Source: Lycium barbarum (lineage: Eukaryota; Streptophyta; Magnoliopsida; Solanales; Solanaceae). Taken from it: a stretch of 64,000 bases of DNA. How positions within the stretch are numbered: the first letter of the stretch is position 1; each line of letters opens with the position of its first letter. Made by a program: the position numbers and the translations under genes. This document shows positions 46,479-58,149 of this stretch, one piece after another. Under the pieces are notes generated by a model. The model did not search any database. It had not been told where the DNA came from and worked only from the letters and a program-made list of their open reading frames with translations. The DNA lies in the NCBI RefSeq assembly GCF_019175385.1, contig NC_083345.1:115182480-115246479 (forward strand). The letters are read 5' to 3'.

Positions 46479-48574
46479 TCAATCATCTGGGGCTGGTTCT
46501 CCTAGCCTCTTTCTTGCCTTCATCTTGATACGCTTTTTCCTGACTTCACCTTGTAACTGGGTGCATGTAACTGCTTCATTTCCCCTCCAAATTATCTTTG
46601 TCGGTGAATAAGGCAAGTTGGTTGGAGTTGACACTCCGCTTGGATCTCCAGTGAATTGAATCCTTCTACCACCAGTTGGTGGCCTCATTCTTGTCTTCCT
46701 TATGGGCAGCAATGTATCAGCTTGAGATATGACTTTTGGCCTCAATGTTGGGTCTTCGTCATAACCAATATCAGGTCCATACGCTATTGATAGTTGAGTA
46801 CCAATTTGAGTTTCAAAGCCCCATTGTTGAGATTGTTGTGTACCAAATTTAAGTTCATAACAATTGCTTCTTGAGCTCTGGACAGATTGTTGAGTTCCAT
46901 TTGAGGTCTGGCCAATTTTTTCCTTGTCCTTCCCCTTCTTTGGAATTTGTACAGCTTTTTCCCTCTGTCAACCAAACAAACTTTAAAATGAGACAACTTT
47001 AACATAAGACAACTTGAAATGATCAGCAACTAATTTCTTCCTTTAAATTGTTGATACCATAGTGCTATAATATCAACTTCTGGTGAAATAATATAGTACT
47101 TATAGGGTCCTTAGGATAAACATCAACATCAGCTATAGGACTAAAGCTTAAAGCTTTGAAAGCAAATTGAGAAGAATAACACTAACCAACTAGATTTAGC
47201 TTTAGATAAATGAAATCTGAAATCAAGAAAAGCGTCACAAATGAAGCTATGGGACTAATAAAGCTTGAAACTTTGAAATCAAATCAAGAAAATGAACAGA
47301 GAGATAGAACCACAATAACCAGCAACTATTTAAATCCAGCAACTCATAAATCCAACAACTATTTAAATCCAGCAACTCATAAGTCCAACAGCTTCAAAAA
47401 GTAAAATATTGACTGCATATTAAAGAACTTTATTTAAATGTTTACCTTGTGAAAACCCCTTGCATTGTGATTTTCTTCTCCACATTTACTGCATGTCATT
47501 ATGGATCCCTTCCTTAAATGACTCCATTCACCCTTCCTCTTACTTGATTCATCTACTGTTCTATCTCTCTTCTTTTTGGGTCTTCCAACTGTTTTGATCA
47601 TTTCAGGTGACTCCATTGCATGAGCAGGTTCAACTTTCCAGAACTGTACTCCTCTAACATGCTACCTTTTATGCTTGTATGTCAGCAGATAGGCTTCTTT
47701 ACTGTAAAGCCATTGGATTTGTGTCAGGGGATCAACATTTTTATGCAAAAATGCCTTAATGGCATGAGGGCAAGGTATCCCAGACAAGTCCCACATCCTG
47801 CAGGTGCATCTATTTTGCTCCAAGTTGACAATATGTCTATCATCACCCTCTGACACCTCATAGCCATAATCACCATTAAAGTTAACAATACAGCCATGTG
47901 CTATTGCCTTATAATCATTGTACAACTTCATGTACTGTGGACGGTAATTAGTTTTCCAACTCCTAGCTTTGTCTTCATTATCTCCTAGCAAGGCCATTAC
48001 CTTGACCCTTATTTCCTCCAACATTTTGATAATTGGCATACCCCTTGCTTGTAGAATCCAAGAATTAAAGGATTTTGTGAAGTTGTTGTCAACCATTGAG
48101 TTCTTACACTTGGTATCAAAGTACGCTCTACACCATGCCTCAGGTGAAATCCTTACCAAGTCCTTAGCAGCAACTTCATCTAATTTGCCTAGCTTTTTGA
48201 GTAGATCTTTAAACTCTTCATCATATGTGCTCCAAGCACACCACCATATCAACTTTCTCATTTCCCCACTCCTCCATTTTTTAACCAATTGGCTTTAATG
48301 CGTTTAGCACAATATCTTTGATGAGCTTGAGAAAGAACATTTCTCACAGAATCCAATAACCCCTGCCAGAATCAAAATTAACAAACAAAACTTTAAAAAA
48401 TCAGAATGATAAAAGAGAAAATAACTAGAAAAAAATCAAAATGAAAATGAGAAAAAAATAGATTTTTGTACCTTTTGCATATCAGAAATAAAGGTCACCC
48501 CAACCCCATCTTTTAAATCCAAAGACCCCTTCAAAAGCTCCCTAAACCATGGCCATGTTTAGGTGGTTTCCTTG
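46479..48574 (-). pseudogene. MULE transposase, C-terminal part in three exons
   Basis: MuDR-type DDE transposase, minus strand. Exon piece 48574-48472 encodes WPWFRELLKG and VTFISDMQKG (catalytic aspartate region). The intron 48471-48363 has GT/AG ends. The next exon to 47446 holds the post-DDE helices, the SWIM zinc finger CTCRMWDLSGIPCPHAIKAF, VGRPKKKRDR and a knuckle CSKCGEENHNARGF, where the last cysteine is lost. The intron 47445-46965 follows, and the last exon ends at 46479 (RKRLGEPAPDD). Damage: a 1-bp frameshift near 48290, an in-frame TAG at 47662-47664, and the 5' side cut by the LTR element. The N-terminus is at about 54241-54345. Confidence 0.88.
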
Positions 48575-50528
48575 TGTAACGACCCGTCCCGCCGTTATTT
48601 AATATTTTGCGAAAAACATGCCCAATTTAAGTCTAGGGTCGTATTTAATAGGCTTCTAATATGTTTTAAGAGTTAGAAGCGGGAAAAATCAATTTCAGAA
48701 GGGTTTAAAAAATGTCGGACCAGAATTTAAAAGGCGGACCGCTATAGCGATCAGTGGACCGCCGTAGTGACACCACTATAGCGGCCTAAGGACCACCGCA
48801 GGGGTATCACCGTAGCGGCCAAAGGACCGCCGCAGAGGTCCACGCTGAAACAGTGGCCCTAAAACGTGTACTTAGTCTATTTTCTCTCCTTTTTCAAACA
48901 TAAGACTCCCAAGAACCGCTCCTAGGGTTCCTCATGAAAGAAAAACTATGGCCCCCAAGAAAAAGAAAGCCCTTCTAGTCCCTTTTTTCACCTTTCCCCA
49001 TGAAAGATACTCGCTCATAGATTCGGATAGAGGTTAAGAAGACAAGCAATTCATGAAGAATCATATATCTGATCGCCAAAGAGGTAGGTTACGGTTTACT
49101 TTAGTTAGACTTTGATTAGCTAATCGTATATACGTTAGATGAGGGAATGCATGCTTAGGTCTTTGGGCACCGGAGTTTGGAGAGACGTACTTAAAAGAAA
49201 GCGATGTGGCCGCCACGGAGATACCTTGTAATTATTTAATGCTACCCTAGGAGGGGGAAGTAAATTCCGTGTGTATGTATTATTGTCGATTGTTCATGCG
49301 GTTATTTCCTTGAAATTAGGAGATCGTATTAATTGAATATTATATGAAGTTGTTTGGCATTGCGCCCATCAAGGGCTGGGATTATGACTGATTTGTCTGG
49401 TAGTTTTGTGCATTGCAACCGTCGTGTTCAGGTGGAAATACATGTAAATATTTAAGGCATGAGTGTCGTATGGTGTTGTCCGGCCTTGTGGCCGTGGGAT
49501 CGAGCATTTGGATTACATATGTGTTTACGAATTAATGTGGCCCGCGTCCGAGGTTCTTTCCGGATCGGAGGTTGTGCTCGGGTCCAAGGAGTATTCCGGA
49601 ACGAGTGGTACATGGACACCATGGGTCCCCTGCAGGTCATGGCTACTGACCAAAGACATCAGATAGCATGTATGTACAGTGTGTCGGGCCTTGCATCCCA
49701 TTTGCATTGCATTGCATCCCCATAATTTATTGTTATGTATTGTGTATTTATGTCGTTAACATTGTCTATTAAACCGTGTGTGTTTAAGGGCCTGACGGGG
49801 GAGGGGTTACACAAGGTAAGTGTAGTGGTGGTCGTAGATAGTGATTTAATTCCCTAGATACACCGTAACATAGTAGTAAGGTGAATAGGTGGACTCTTTA
49901 AACAATGAGTGTAAAAGTATAGTATGTGACAAATGTGGGCACGAGAGTTAACAGGTGGTAATTTAGTAGAATACCCCGTGGTTGGGGAAAATAAAAGAAG
50001 CAAGCATCGGGAGTAAAGAAGTAAAGGGGGCGGTAATGGTAAGGGTCTTTATCTAGAATCTGGAGGTCCATTGACTTATCTGCTTAATCCATTAACTTTA
50101 TATTGTGTTGCGTGAACTAATCTTAGTCGACCTATGATGCTTACCTGTACGTGTGGTGTACTTATACTACTCTTGCTCCGCCCTTTTTAGGTGTAGATGT
50201 ATTGCAGGTTTTAGCTGAAGTTTCATCGCATGGGTCTATCGGATATTCTCCTCCAGCCTCGTCTATCTCACTCTCAGCGGAGGTTGTGTCTTTTATCTTG
50301 TCTTCTTGTATTGTAGGAGCTCGTGTACCTGTCTAGACTAGATTTCGGGGTTATTTTGGATTTTTTTGATATTGAAGCAAGTCTGTAATAAATATTTACG
50401 TCTAATTGTATTAATTTTGAGGGCGATATTCGCATGCCTTTTTAGTGTTGGGTTTATATTTGTAAGGGTTCGCCTACTAGCTCGTCATATGGTAAGTGCC
50501 CGCACGACCTGTGGGTTGGGTCGTGACA
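48575..50528 (+). mobile_element. 5' LTR of the non-autonomous element
   Basis: TGTAACGACCCGTCC...GGGTTGGGTCGTGACA, 1954 bp. A cluster of CCGC-AGCGG palindromic words lies at 48733-48841 in the presumed U3. Open stretches at 49452-49725 and 50151-50638 have no known domain and recur only because the 3' LTR repeats them. Confidence 0.88.
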
Positions 50529-50530
50529 GT

Positions 50531-50541
50531 TGGTATCAGAT
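50531..50541 (+). other. Primer-binding site of the non-autonomous element
   Basis: TGGTATCAGAT two bases after the LTR end, an initiator-Met tRNA type with a mismatch after TGGTATCAGA. Confidence 0.7.
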
Positions 50542-51398
50542 CCCTAGGTTACCATTCTCGCGAGTGCAAGAGCAAATGTCTAGTAGAGTCTTACGGAATG
50601 GTACGATGACGTCCGTACCCGTTCGCAAGAAGCTATAGGACATTTAGAAGTTTCCCTTCGTTCATTCCTTTGTGCTACCCTAATAAGTCGTCCCCTAGTC
50701 GGATCCAATTGGTATCTGGTCGATTTCAATTGGTATCTTGAAGGGCAAATTGGTATTTGTCGATTCCAATTGGTGTTCCTCTAATTCGATCCAAGTAAGA
50801 CCTTCTATAAGGAGGTGTGTAATTAATTGTGTGACCAAATAAAAGTTATGTAATAAGGTGGCGTGATAGACTGGGTGGTTATTCTGGGACCATTAGCGAA
50901 GTTAATAGCGTTTTCCTATTCACGTGCTAAGCGATTAAGTAAACACCTACGCGATCCGAGCTGAAGTACTGGAAAAACAAAAAGTTCAGTCACTGGCACT
51001 GTAGATAGCAGAAAAAGGACTGCTATAGCGGCCCTTTGATTTCTGTCTGGACCGCTATAGCGGTGTTCCTACCGCCATAGCGGTACCGCTGCAGCGATTG
51101 AGTGACCGCCACAGCGGTACCCCCTGACCAGTAGCCTCCCCTTCCATTCTCTGTTCTTCCAAATTATGTAGTCCATCCCCAAACCAAGAATAAATCAATC
51201 TCCAAAAGCAGGCACATGCATAGAAACATCCGCCCAACAAGGGCAATTGTCTTACGAGCACCCTTAAACTGGGGCACCCGCGTCAAAACGACCAAAACAA
51301 GGATTATTCGAACAAATCAAAGCATAACCAAAGCTATAAATTGTCTAGACATCCAAGCCCAACACATGCAATTACCAACCAAAGCAGATAAAAAAATT

Positions 51399-51421
51399 GG
51401 GGGGGGGGGGGGGGGGGGGGG
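51399..51421 (+). repeat. Homopolymer of 23 G
   Basis: Unbroken run of G from 51399 to 51421, just downstream (minus strand) of the antisense reading frame. It may fold as a G-quadruplex and is a likely spot for sequencing length error. Confidence 0.9.
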
Positions 51422-51432
51422 AGGAGATATCC

Positions 51433-52038
51433 CTAAGCCACTCCATGGCTAGTCGCCTCATCGCCACCATCCGAGTCACTAGAGTCCTCGCTACCAAGTC
51501 CGGACTCACTGAGAAAAGAGAACCGAGAGGCATCTCTGGTAGTCACCTTCGGAACTAGGGCCTTCAAAAGTCTTTTTACACCCTTCCACATCCTCACAAA
51601 CAGCTTGTCTCTAGCCCGACCCTTCGTCTTCTCCTTGTCCAAATCTTCACGAAGATCCATATGAGCTTGAGCCAGAGATCCATAGGCGTCCTGTAAGGCA
51701 TCCACAGCCTCTCCCATCTTAGTCTGGGTCTCTATGTAAGCTTTCATCTGCTCAAGTGTAAAGTAGTCGGTACCCGCAGCGTTGCTAGACGACCCAGCCT
51801 CCGTGGAAGGCCGTGAAAATCCTATCATGGCTGCCCTCACCGCAGCTATATCAGCCTCCATGCACTTTAAAGTACCTGGGGCCTGCGACTGACCACACCC
51901 ATCAGGTGGACCGTTACTGTCCTCGCTGTCATCCGAGCTCGTCCCCTTCATTTTGCCCCTGCCCTGTGACCCCTTGACCTTCAGTGGGTCAAACGCGGCA
52001 TCGCACACCACAATACGGTCCCCAGGCTCCGTAGGCAC
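51433..52038 (-). CDS. Antisense open reading frame in the non-autonomous retroelement, unknown function
   Basis: 201 codons on the strand opposite to the retroelement. The frame opens at a GTG; an ATG 8 bp upstream is out of frame, so the true start is unclear and may lie at an internal ATG or have been lost by an indel in a G run. Visible: a serine/aspartate-rich stretch (GTSSDDSEDSNGPPDG), a central helical region likely to form a coiled coil (DYFTLEQMKAYIETQTKMGE onward), a basic segment (KGVKRLLKALVPKV) and an acidic serine-rich C-terminus. A TATA-like AAATATAAGG lies at 52181-52190 upstream. Antisense extra frames are known from some plant Ty3-gypsy elements; I do not recognise this one and cannot show that it is expressed. 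Confidence 0.35.
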   Translation of the reverse strand: MPTEPGDRIVVCDAAFDPLKVKGSQGRGKMKGTSSDDSEDSNGPPDGCGQSQAPGTLKCMEADIAAVRAAMIGFSRPSTEAGSSSNAAGTDYFTLEQMKAYIETQTKMGEAVDALQDAYGSLAQAHMDLREDLDKEKTKGRARDKLFVRMWKGVKRLLKALVPKVTTRDASRFSFLSESGLGSEDSSDSDGGDEATSHGVA

Positions 52039-52442
52039 CCCGACATTACGGCGGAGATGGGGGGGTTAAAAAGTGTTTAAGGGGGAAGGAATTTTCGTGG
52101 GGAGGGGGAAGGTTTCAGTTATGAGGGAGAGGGAAGTGGGAGGGGTGAATTGAGTTGAGTTCACCACCTCCCCCCCTCCCCCTTATATTTTTTTTTGCTT
52201 CTTCCCGATGACCGCTGCGGTGGTGCTCGGACCGCTGCAGCGGTACCGCTATATCGGTACTATGGCCGCTATAGCGGTGGCAGCGTGACATTTTCCATTT
52301 TTGTTTTGTTTTGCATTTTCGTTCCTTCCTTTCCCATAATGATGGTCCAAGACCCTGTTCCACCCGACATAAGCCCTAAGACGTTAACCCCTACTTCATC
52401 CCACCCCATTCGGGGACGAACAGTGGTTTAATTGGTATCTGG

Positions 52443-54241
52443 TGTAACGACCTGTCCGGTCGTTATTTAATATTTTGCGAAAAACATGCCCAATTTAAGT
52501 CTAGGTATTTAATAGGCTTCGTAATATGTTTTAAGAGTTAGGAGTGGGAAAAATCAAATTCAGAAGGGTTTAGAAAATGTTGGACCAGAATTTAAAAGGC
52601 GGACCGCTATAGCGGTCAGTGGACCGTCGTAGCGGCACCGCTATAACGGCCTAAGGACCGTCGCAGCGGTACCACCATAACGGCCAGAGGACCGCCGCAG
52701 CGGTCCACGCGGAAACAATGGCCCTAAAACGTGTACTTAGTCTATTTTCTCTCCTTTTTCAAACATACGACTCCCAAGGGCTGCTCCTAGGGTTCCTCAT
52801 GAAAGAAAAACTATGGCCCCCAAGAAAAAGAAAGCCCTTCTAGTCCCCTTTTCCACCTTTCCCCACGAAAGATACCCGCTCATGGATTCGGATAGAGGTT
52901 AAGAAGATAAGCAATTCTTGAAGAATCATATATCTGTTCACCAAAGAGGTAGGTTACGGTTTCCTTTAGTTAAACTTTGATTAGCTAATCGTATATACGT
53001 TAGAGTTGATGGGGGAATGCATGCTTAGGTCTTCGGGCACCGGAGTTTGGAGAGATGTACTTGTAATATGATTAGAATAGGGTATAGTCAGGACTATGAT
53101 AATAAGAATTTAGCATAAAAGAAAGTGATATGGTCGCCACGGAGATACCTTGTAATTATTTAATGCTACCCTATGAGGGGGAAGTAAATTCCGTGTGTAT
53201 GTATTATTATCGATTGTTCATGCGGTTATTTCCTTAAACTTGGGATGTCGTATTAATTGAATATTATATGAAGTTGTTTGGCATTGCGCCCATCAAGGGC
53301 TGGGATTATAATTGATTTGTCAGGTAGTTTTGTGCATTGCAACAGTCGTGTTCAGGTGGAAATACAGGTAAATAGGTAAGGCATAAGTGTCGTATGGTGT
53401 TGTCCAGCCTTGTGGCCGTGGGATCGAGCATTTGGATTACATATGTGTTTACAAATTAATGTGGCCCGCGTCTGAGGTTCTTTCCAGAGCGGAGGTTGTG
53501 CTCGGGTTCGAGGAGTATTCCAGAATGAGTGGTACATGGACACCATGGGTCCCCTACAGGTCATGGCTACTGAGCAAAGACATCAGATAGCATGTATGTA
53601 CAGTGTGTTAGGTCTTGCATCCCATTTGCATTGCATTGCATCCCCATAATTTATTGTTATGTATTGTGTATTTCTGTCATTAACATTGTCTATTAAACCG
53701 TGTGTGTTTGAGGGCCTGGCGGGGGAGGGGTTACACAAGGTAAGTGTAGTGGTGGTCGTAGATAGTGATTTAATTCCCTAGATACACCGTAACATAGTAG
53801 TAAGGTGAATAAGTGGACTATTTAAACAATGAGTGTAAAAGTATAGTATGCGACAAATGTGGACACGAGAGTTAACAGGTGGGAATTTAGTAGAATACCC
53901 CGTGGTTGGGGAAAATAAAAGAAGCAAGCATCGGGAGTAAAGAAGTAAAGGGGGCGGTAATGGTAAGGGTCTTTATCTAGAATCTGGAGGTTCATTGACT
54001 TATCTGCTTAATCCATTAACTTTATATTGTGTTGCGTGAACTAATCTTAGTCGACCGATGATGCTTACCAGTACGTGTGGTGTACTGATACTACTCTTGC
54101 TATGCCCTTTTTGAGTGTAGATGTGTTGCAGGTTTTAGCTGAAGTTTCGTCGCATGGGTCTATCGGATATTCTCCTCCAGCCTCGTCTATCTCACTCCCG
54201 ATGGAGGCTGTGTCTTTTATCTTGTCTTCTTGTATTGTAGG
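52443..54241 (+). mobile_element. 3' LTR of the non-autonomous element, truncated
   Basis: Begins TGTAACGACCTGTCC and follows the 5' LTR to TTGTATTGTAGGA at 54241, where the 5' copy continues for about 200 bp more. An insertion of about 60 bp near 53060-53125 is absent from the 5' LTR. Confidence 0.85.
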
Positions 54242-54345
54242 ACAGCAAAATCTGGGTCAAATCCATGCCAATAATGTACCAGATTCTTATTGTATAATAA
54301 CTGAGGAGTAAAGACCCATTCACTCCCAAAGTTGAATAATACATC
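54242..54345 (-). pseudogene. MULE transposase N-terminal fragment
   Basis: Minus strand from an ATG near 54345: MIDKVDVLFNFGSEWVFTP then a YWHGFDPDFAV block. The hydrophobic V-LF--G-EW pattern followed by a W-GFDPDF block resembles the start of plant MULE transposases. It has the orientation and position expected for the first exon of the gene whose C-terminal exons are at 46479-48574. Confidence 0.6.
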
Positions 54346-54437
54346 TACTTTGTCAATCATTCTTTAATAAAGTTCACATGCAAAGAAAATAACAAAATAA
54401 TAAATGAGGGACCACATCAGCAACATACATAGGAAAT

Positions 54438-54683
54438 ACAAAAACGTGAATAAAATACCCTAAAATGACAACACATTTCGGGACAACAGAAGAGAGGAAC
54501 AAAATCATAAAAATACAGAAACTTTACATATGAAAAACTACTTTTACACCATTTACAGAGACAAAAATGTGAATAAAATACCCTAAAATGACAACACATT
54601 TTAGGACCACAAAAGAGAGGAACAAAATCATAAAAAGAATGAAACTTTACATGTTAAACAATAGTTTTATCCCTTTACACAGA
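54438..54683. repeat. Tandem duplication, 123-bp unit, in the MULE
   Basis: ACAAAAACGTGAATAAAATA starts at 54438 and ACAAAAATGTGAATAAAATA at 54561. The two units share most of their sequence (ACCCTAAAATGACAACACAT, AGAGAGGAACAAAATCATAA). It lies in the 5' flank of the transposase gene, just inside the right TIR. Confidence 0.85.
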
Positions 54684-54734
54684 CAAACAACGTGAAAACC
54701 ACGTGGCTATGAACCCCACATAGACAGATTCTTT

Positions 54735-55187
54735 ACCCACCACATTAAATAGCCATTTTCGACTTTAAATAAGAGCTAACCTTGATGAGCTATTCCTTTA
54801 ATCCTTCAAAAAAAAAAAAAATGAAAAGTCACATTTGTTTGCTTGAAATCGATGTTGGAAGAAGAGGAGAGGAGATGGCTAGATTAGGGCTTTTAATCGT
54901 TATAATATAATGAAAGAGGGGCAAGGAAATAGATATAGGATGGGTGTGTCGAGTAAACGGGTCGGGTTTGGTTTAATTAGGATTTATTTTGGCTGGTTTT
55001 CATTTAAATGACGTGGACCAATAAATTTTTCCCACATGGCATCTCTGGTATTTTAAAACCACCGTTAGTGAATAATGACATGGATGAGCCAAAAAGGTAA
55101 CAGTAATGGCATATTTGAGCCAAACTTTCAACGAGTGGCATGAATGAGTCATTTTTTATAGTTCGATGGCATATTTAAGCCTTTTCC
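54735..55187 (-). repeat. Right TIR of the MULE
   Basis: Reverse complement of the left TIR: on the minus strand from GGAAAAGGCTTAAATATGCC at 55187 to ACTTAATGTGGTGGGT-type sequence at 54735, about 453 bp. It is uninterrupted, unlike the left copy. Confidence 0.9.
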
Positions 55188-55652
55188 ATTTCTTTTATGA
55201 AGGACCATTCTAATCTATCAAAATATTTCTCCGATCAATTTTGAGGATCATGTTGGAGTTTCTCCCTTTCATGACCTTAAAGTGGGAAATGTATTCTTGG
55301 ACAATTATGGCATTATCAGAGGCTCTCCTATTGGACAAGAAACTGGCTTGACTGGGCCCAATGATGTTATGGAAATGGGGCTTGATTACGTTTATTATGA
55401 TCTTGGTGATGATCTTGTACATGGTGTTACAAAGCTCAATGGGCTTGAAGTTTTTGAGAATGGAAGCATCAGGGGTCTTGGGAATGAGACAAAGGAGGGT
55501 AGAGTAACTTCAGTGTCTATCTTTCCATAGGAGAAATCTTTATGGCAAAAAGAAGAGACTTGGCTCTTTACAAGTTCCCAATACCTTTGATAAAAAAAAA
55601 GGGATGGAGTCCATCAGGATCAGGTGTTTTTTTGGGCTTAAAGAAGAAAAGG
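55188..55652 (-). pseudogene. LINE reverse transcriptase, first half
   Basis: Minus strand near 55440-55210 encodes LIPKTPDASILKNFKPIELC, KIITKIIINVIKPHFHNIIG, PSQASFLSNRRASDNAIIVQ and MILKID, the standard opening blocks of plant LINE RT. The sequence breaks at the MULE target site and resumes at 38537. Stops occur in the upstream part of this segment. Confidence 0.88.
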
Positions 55653-58144
55653 TATCACGCCCCAAAATCCACCCTAGACGTGACCGGCATCCGACGTCAT
55701 GAACAACGTCGGAAGAACCTAAACAATACAACAATAATACTTGAACCCGCCAGGTTCAACATTCGCCTCCAACAGTTTATAAAGTAAATGTAACAAATCA
55801 TGAATCCATGAACTAAATCAGCGGAAGTCTTTAATATCATAAAAGTTAATCAAAACGTGACAACACCCAAGAGTTAACAAAACTCAACAACTACCCACAA
55901 GAATGTATACTATGGAGCTTCTAGGATAAAGAGGTAATAGTTTGACTCATCGAGACGCAGCCCGGAAATCTAGAATAATAAGTGAAACAGGAAGTGTCCC
56001 ACCAACAAGGATGTGGGCTCACCAAATCAACAACAGCAGCAAGTTCTCCTAAGCGTCGAGAGTATCACGAACCTGCTTTTCTCCGTTACCTAACATACCA
56101 TCAAAACCAACAATGGTATGCCTGAGTACTTTCGTACTCAGTGAGTGCCTCGGGGACAACAAGTATTATAAAAATAAAATATAATAATGCATAAAGAAAT
56201 CAGTTCTGAAAAGATAGCATAAAAACAGTCATTCCACTTTGTGATTCTTAATATCATTTGTTAAACAGTTTACAAGGCCATTAATCAATATAAAAACAAG
56301 TATTCAGCATGTGTATCTCCATAAGAATTATCAAAACCGATTATAAAGTCTTTTGTCAAGTTACAACTTTCAATTATGCCTTTCAAACTGATCATGGTTG
56401 TCAACAACAGTTCCGTGAGAGAATACGAATATCGCACATGCCAATACAGGCCCAAGAATCAATCACATCGAGGGGATAACCGTAGGGTTCCCTTGTCACA
56501 GCGCACCACACCAGATTATAAAATCCTCGGTGACCACTCATCCTCCCGAATGGCTAGGCATAAACACACCGGAATGTGAAATCCTCGGTGACCACTCATC
56601 CTCCCGAATGGCTAGGCATAAACACACCGAAATATGAAATCCTCGGTGACCACTCATACTCCCGAATGGCTAGGCATCAACACACCGGAATATAAAATCC
56701 TCGGTGACCACTCATCCTCCCGAATGGCTAGGCATAAACACACCGGAATATGAAATCCTCGATGACCACTCATCCTCCCGAATGTCTAGGCAAAATCACA
56801 TCAATAGAGTTCATAGCATAAAAGCCGAATTACAATTCATCTCAAGGTAGTCACATCACCATTTACCATTAAGGTTCATTATGCTATATCGAAAAGATAA
56901 ATCATTTCAAAGAATGTTTTGAAAACGTATAACTTCTTTACGAAAGATTCCATGTCCTAATTCATCAATGAGAATATCATTACCAACCTTTAACCATCAT
57001 TATTAAGCATCTCCTATATAGGAAAACATTCATAATATCATATACATATGTAGGGTTTGTTACAATCTAGGTTTAATGTGGGTTTGTCCCCTCACACACA
57101 TTAACCATTAACCAAAACATGTAATAGATTTCAAGAAACATGAAAAGATTACTTTTCCTCCCATTCATTAAGGAATCTTAAATAAAATTTATACTTCTAA
57201 CAATAGTTTCAAAAAGAGTGATTTTCATCCAAAATAAGTTATTAAAAGAGAGACATACAAATCACAACCAAAGAGTTCGTAAAAGCCGATAGAAAGAGTA
57301 TATTCAAAAGAGACATACATCCAAAGTGAGGTTTTTAAAAAGGGAGACATACCTTAATTTGTTAAACAAGGTTTAACAAATCACTTTTCTAATGAAGAAC
57401 ACCCAAACCCTAGCTTGAATCACTTTGGGAAGAATTATGTTGCAAAACCTAGGTTTTGGTCATAAAATCATGTTAGAAAGGGATTAGGAACTTGAATTCA
57501 ACCTAGAATCATGAAAACACTTACCTTGTATGGTTCTTGAAGCTTGGGACTTGATCTTATTGACTTTAGGGTAATTTTTCGTGAATGGGGTGCTAGGGAA
57601 ATAAACCCCAAACCTTAAATATAACTTAAAACGAGTAAACCCGACTTTTGACCTGAAACCGGCCCTGTTATGCGATGGTCGCGCGACGCACATGCAGCGC
57701 ACGACCATCCTCAGGTCATTAGTCAGAGAAGGGGTTTTTGTGCGATCGGCATGCGACGCGGGGCCATCGCACGCGCCCGTACGCGCCCTCACAAGCGGCA
57801 TGTGTCGGTTCTGCACAATGTTCGGTAAAATAGGCATAACTTCCTGTACGTAACTTTGCTTGGGTTGGGAGACCTACCATTGGAAATATATTTCGAAGAT
57901 ATACAACTTTCATGAAGGAAGTTTTCCCAAATTCGCAACACATTTTCATGAAAATCGCCCAGAAGACAGACCTACCAAAACTTAGGCGAATTTAAGAGGC
58001 CTTAAGAACTTCACTAGTTGGTTTGACTTCAAAACGACCATCTTCCACTCGAATTCATCAAGAATGGATTCATATAGATATAATATCATCTTAATACTAG
58101 ATTTTTACACATTCACACCTAGTTCAAGTTTACGGGGTGTTACA
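55653..58144 (-). mobile_element. Solo LTR 2 (2492 bp) inside the LINE
   Basis: Flanked by AAAGG on both sides (55648-55652 and 58145-58149). Minus strand begins TGTAACACCCCGTAAAC and ends GGGGCGTGATA. No PBS or polypurine tract is present. A TATA-like TATATTTAAGG lies near 57610-57621. It carries a 58-bp minisatellite and a GC-rich array at 57664-57790, and shares a U3 module with solo LTR 1. Confidence 0.88.
56521..56797. repeat. 58-bp minisatellite in solo LTR 2
   Basis: Units start at 56521, 56579, 56637, 56695 and 56753, each opening AAATCCTCGGTGACCACTCA. They differ by one to three bases and abut each other directly. Confidence 0.92.
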
Positions 58145-58149
58145 AAAGG

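Larger units (their letters stand above)
51014..52285. repeat. Two interior clusters of CCGC-AGCGG palindromes
   Basis: Clusters at 51014-51122 and 52205-52285 contain ACCGCTATAGCGGT, TACCGCCATAGCGGTA, CCGCCACAGCGG, CCGCTGCAGCGG and similar near-perfect palindromes. They frame the antisense open reading frame. The same words occur in both LTRs (48733-48841 and 52598-52712). Confidence 0.8.
48575..54241 (+). mobile_element. Non-autonomous LTR retrotransposon inside the MULE transposase
   Basis: Direct repeats starting TGTAACGACC at 48575 and 52443 are its LTRs. The 5' LTR is 1954 bp and the 3' LTR is truncated after about 1.8 kb at 54241. PBS TGGTATCAGAT lies just after the 5' LTR. The 1.9-kb interior has no gag, protease, RT or integrase, only an antisense open frame. 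The LTRs differ by many substitutions and an indel of about 60 bp near 53060, so the insertion is old. The truncated end abuts the N-terminal transposase exon and several hundred transposase codons are missing, so a deletion took both. Confidence 0.88.

Noticed and set aside
49452..54311. Paired open stretches at 49452-49725/50151-50336 and 53352-53590/54075-54311
   Set aside because: They are the two LTR copies of the same sequence, are not preserved in frame, and encode nothing recognisable.
56521..56797. Regular 58-bp repeats resembling a CRISPR array
   Set aside because: Units abut each other without unique spacers, the DNA is plant nuclear, and the array lies within a solo LTR. It is a minisatellite.
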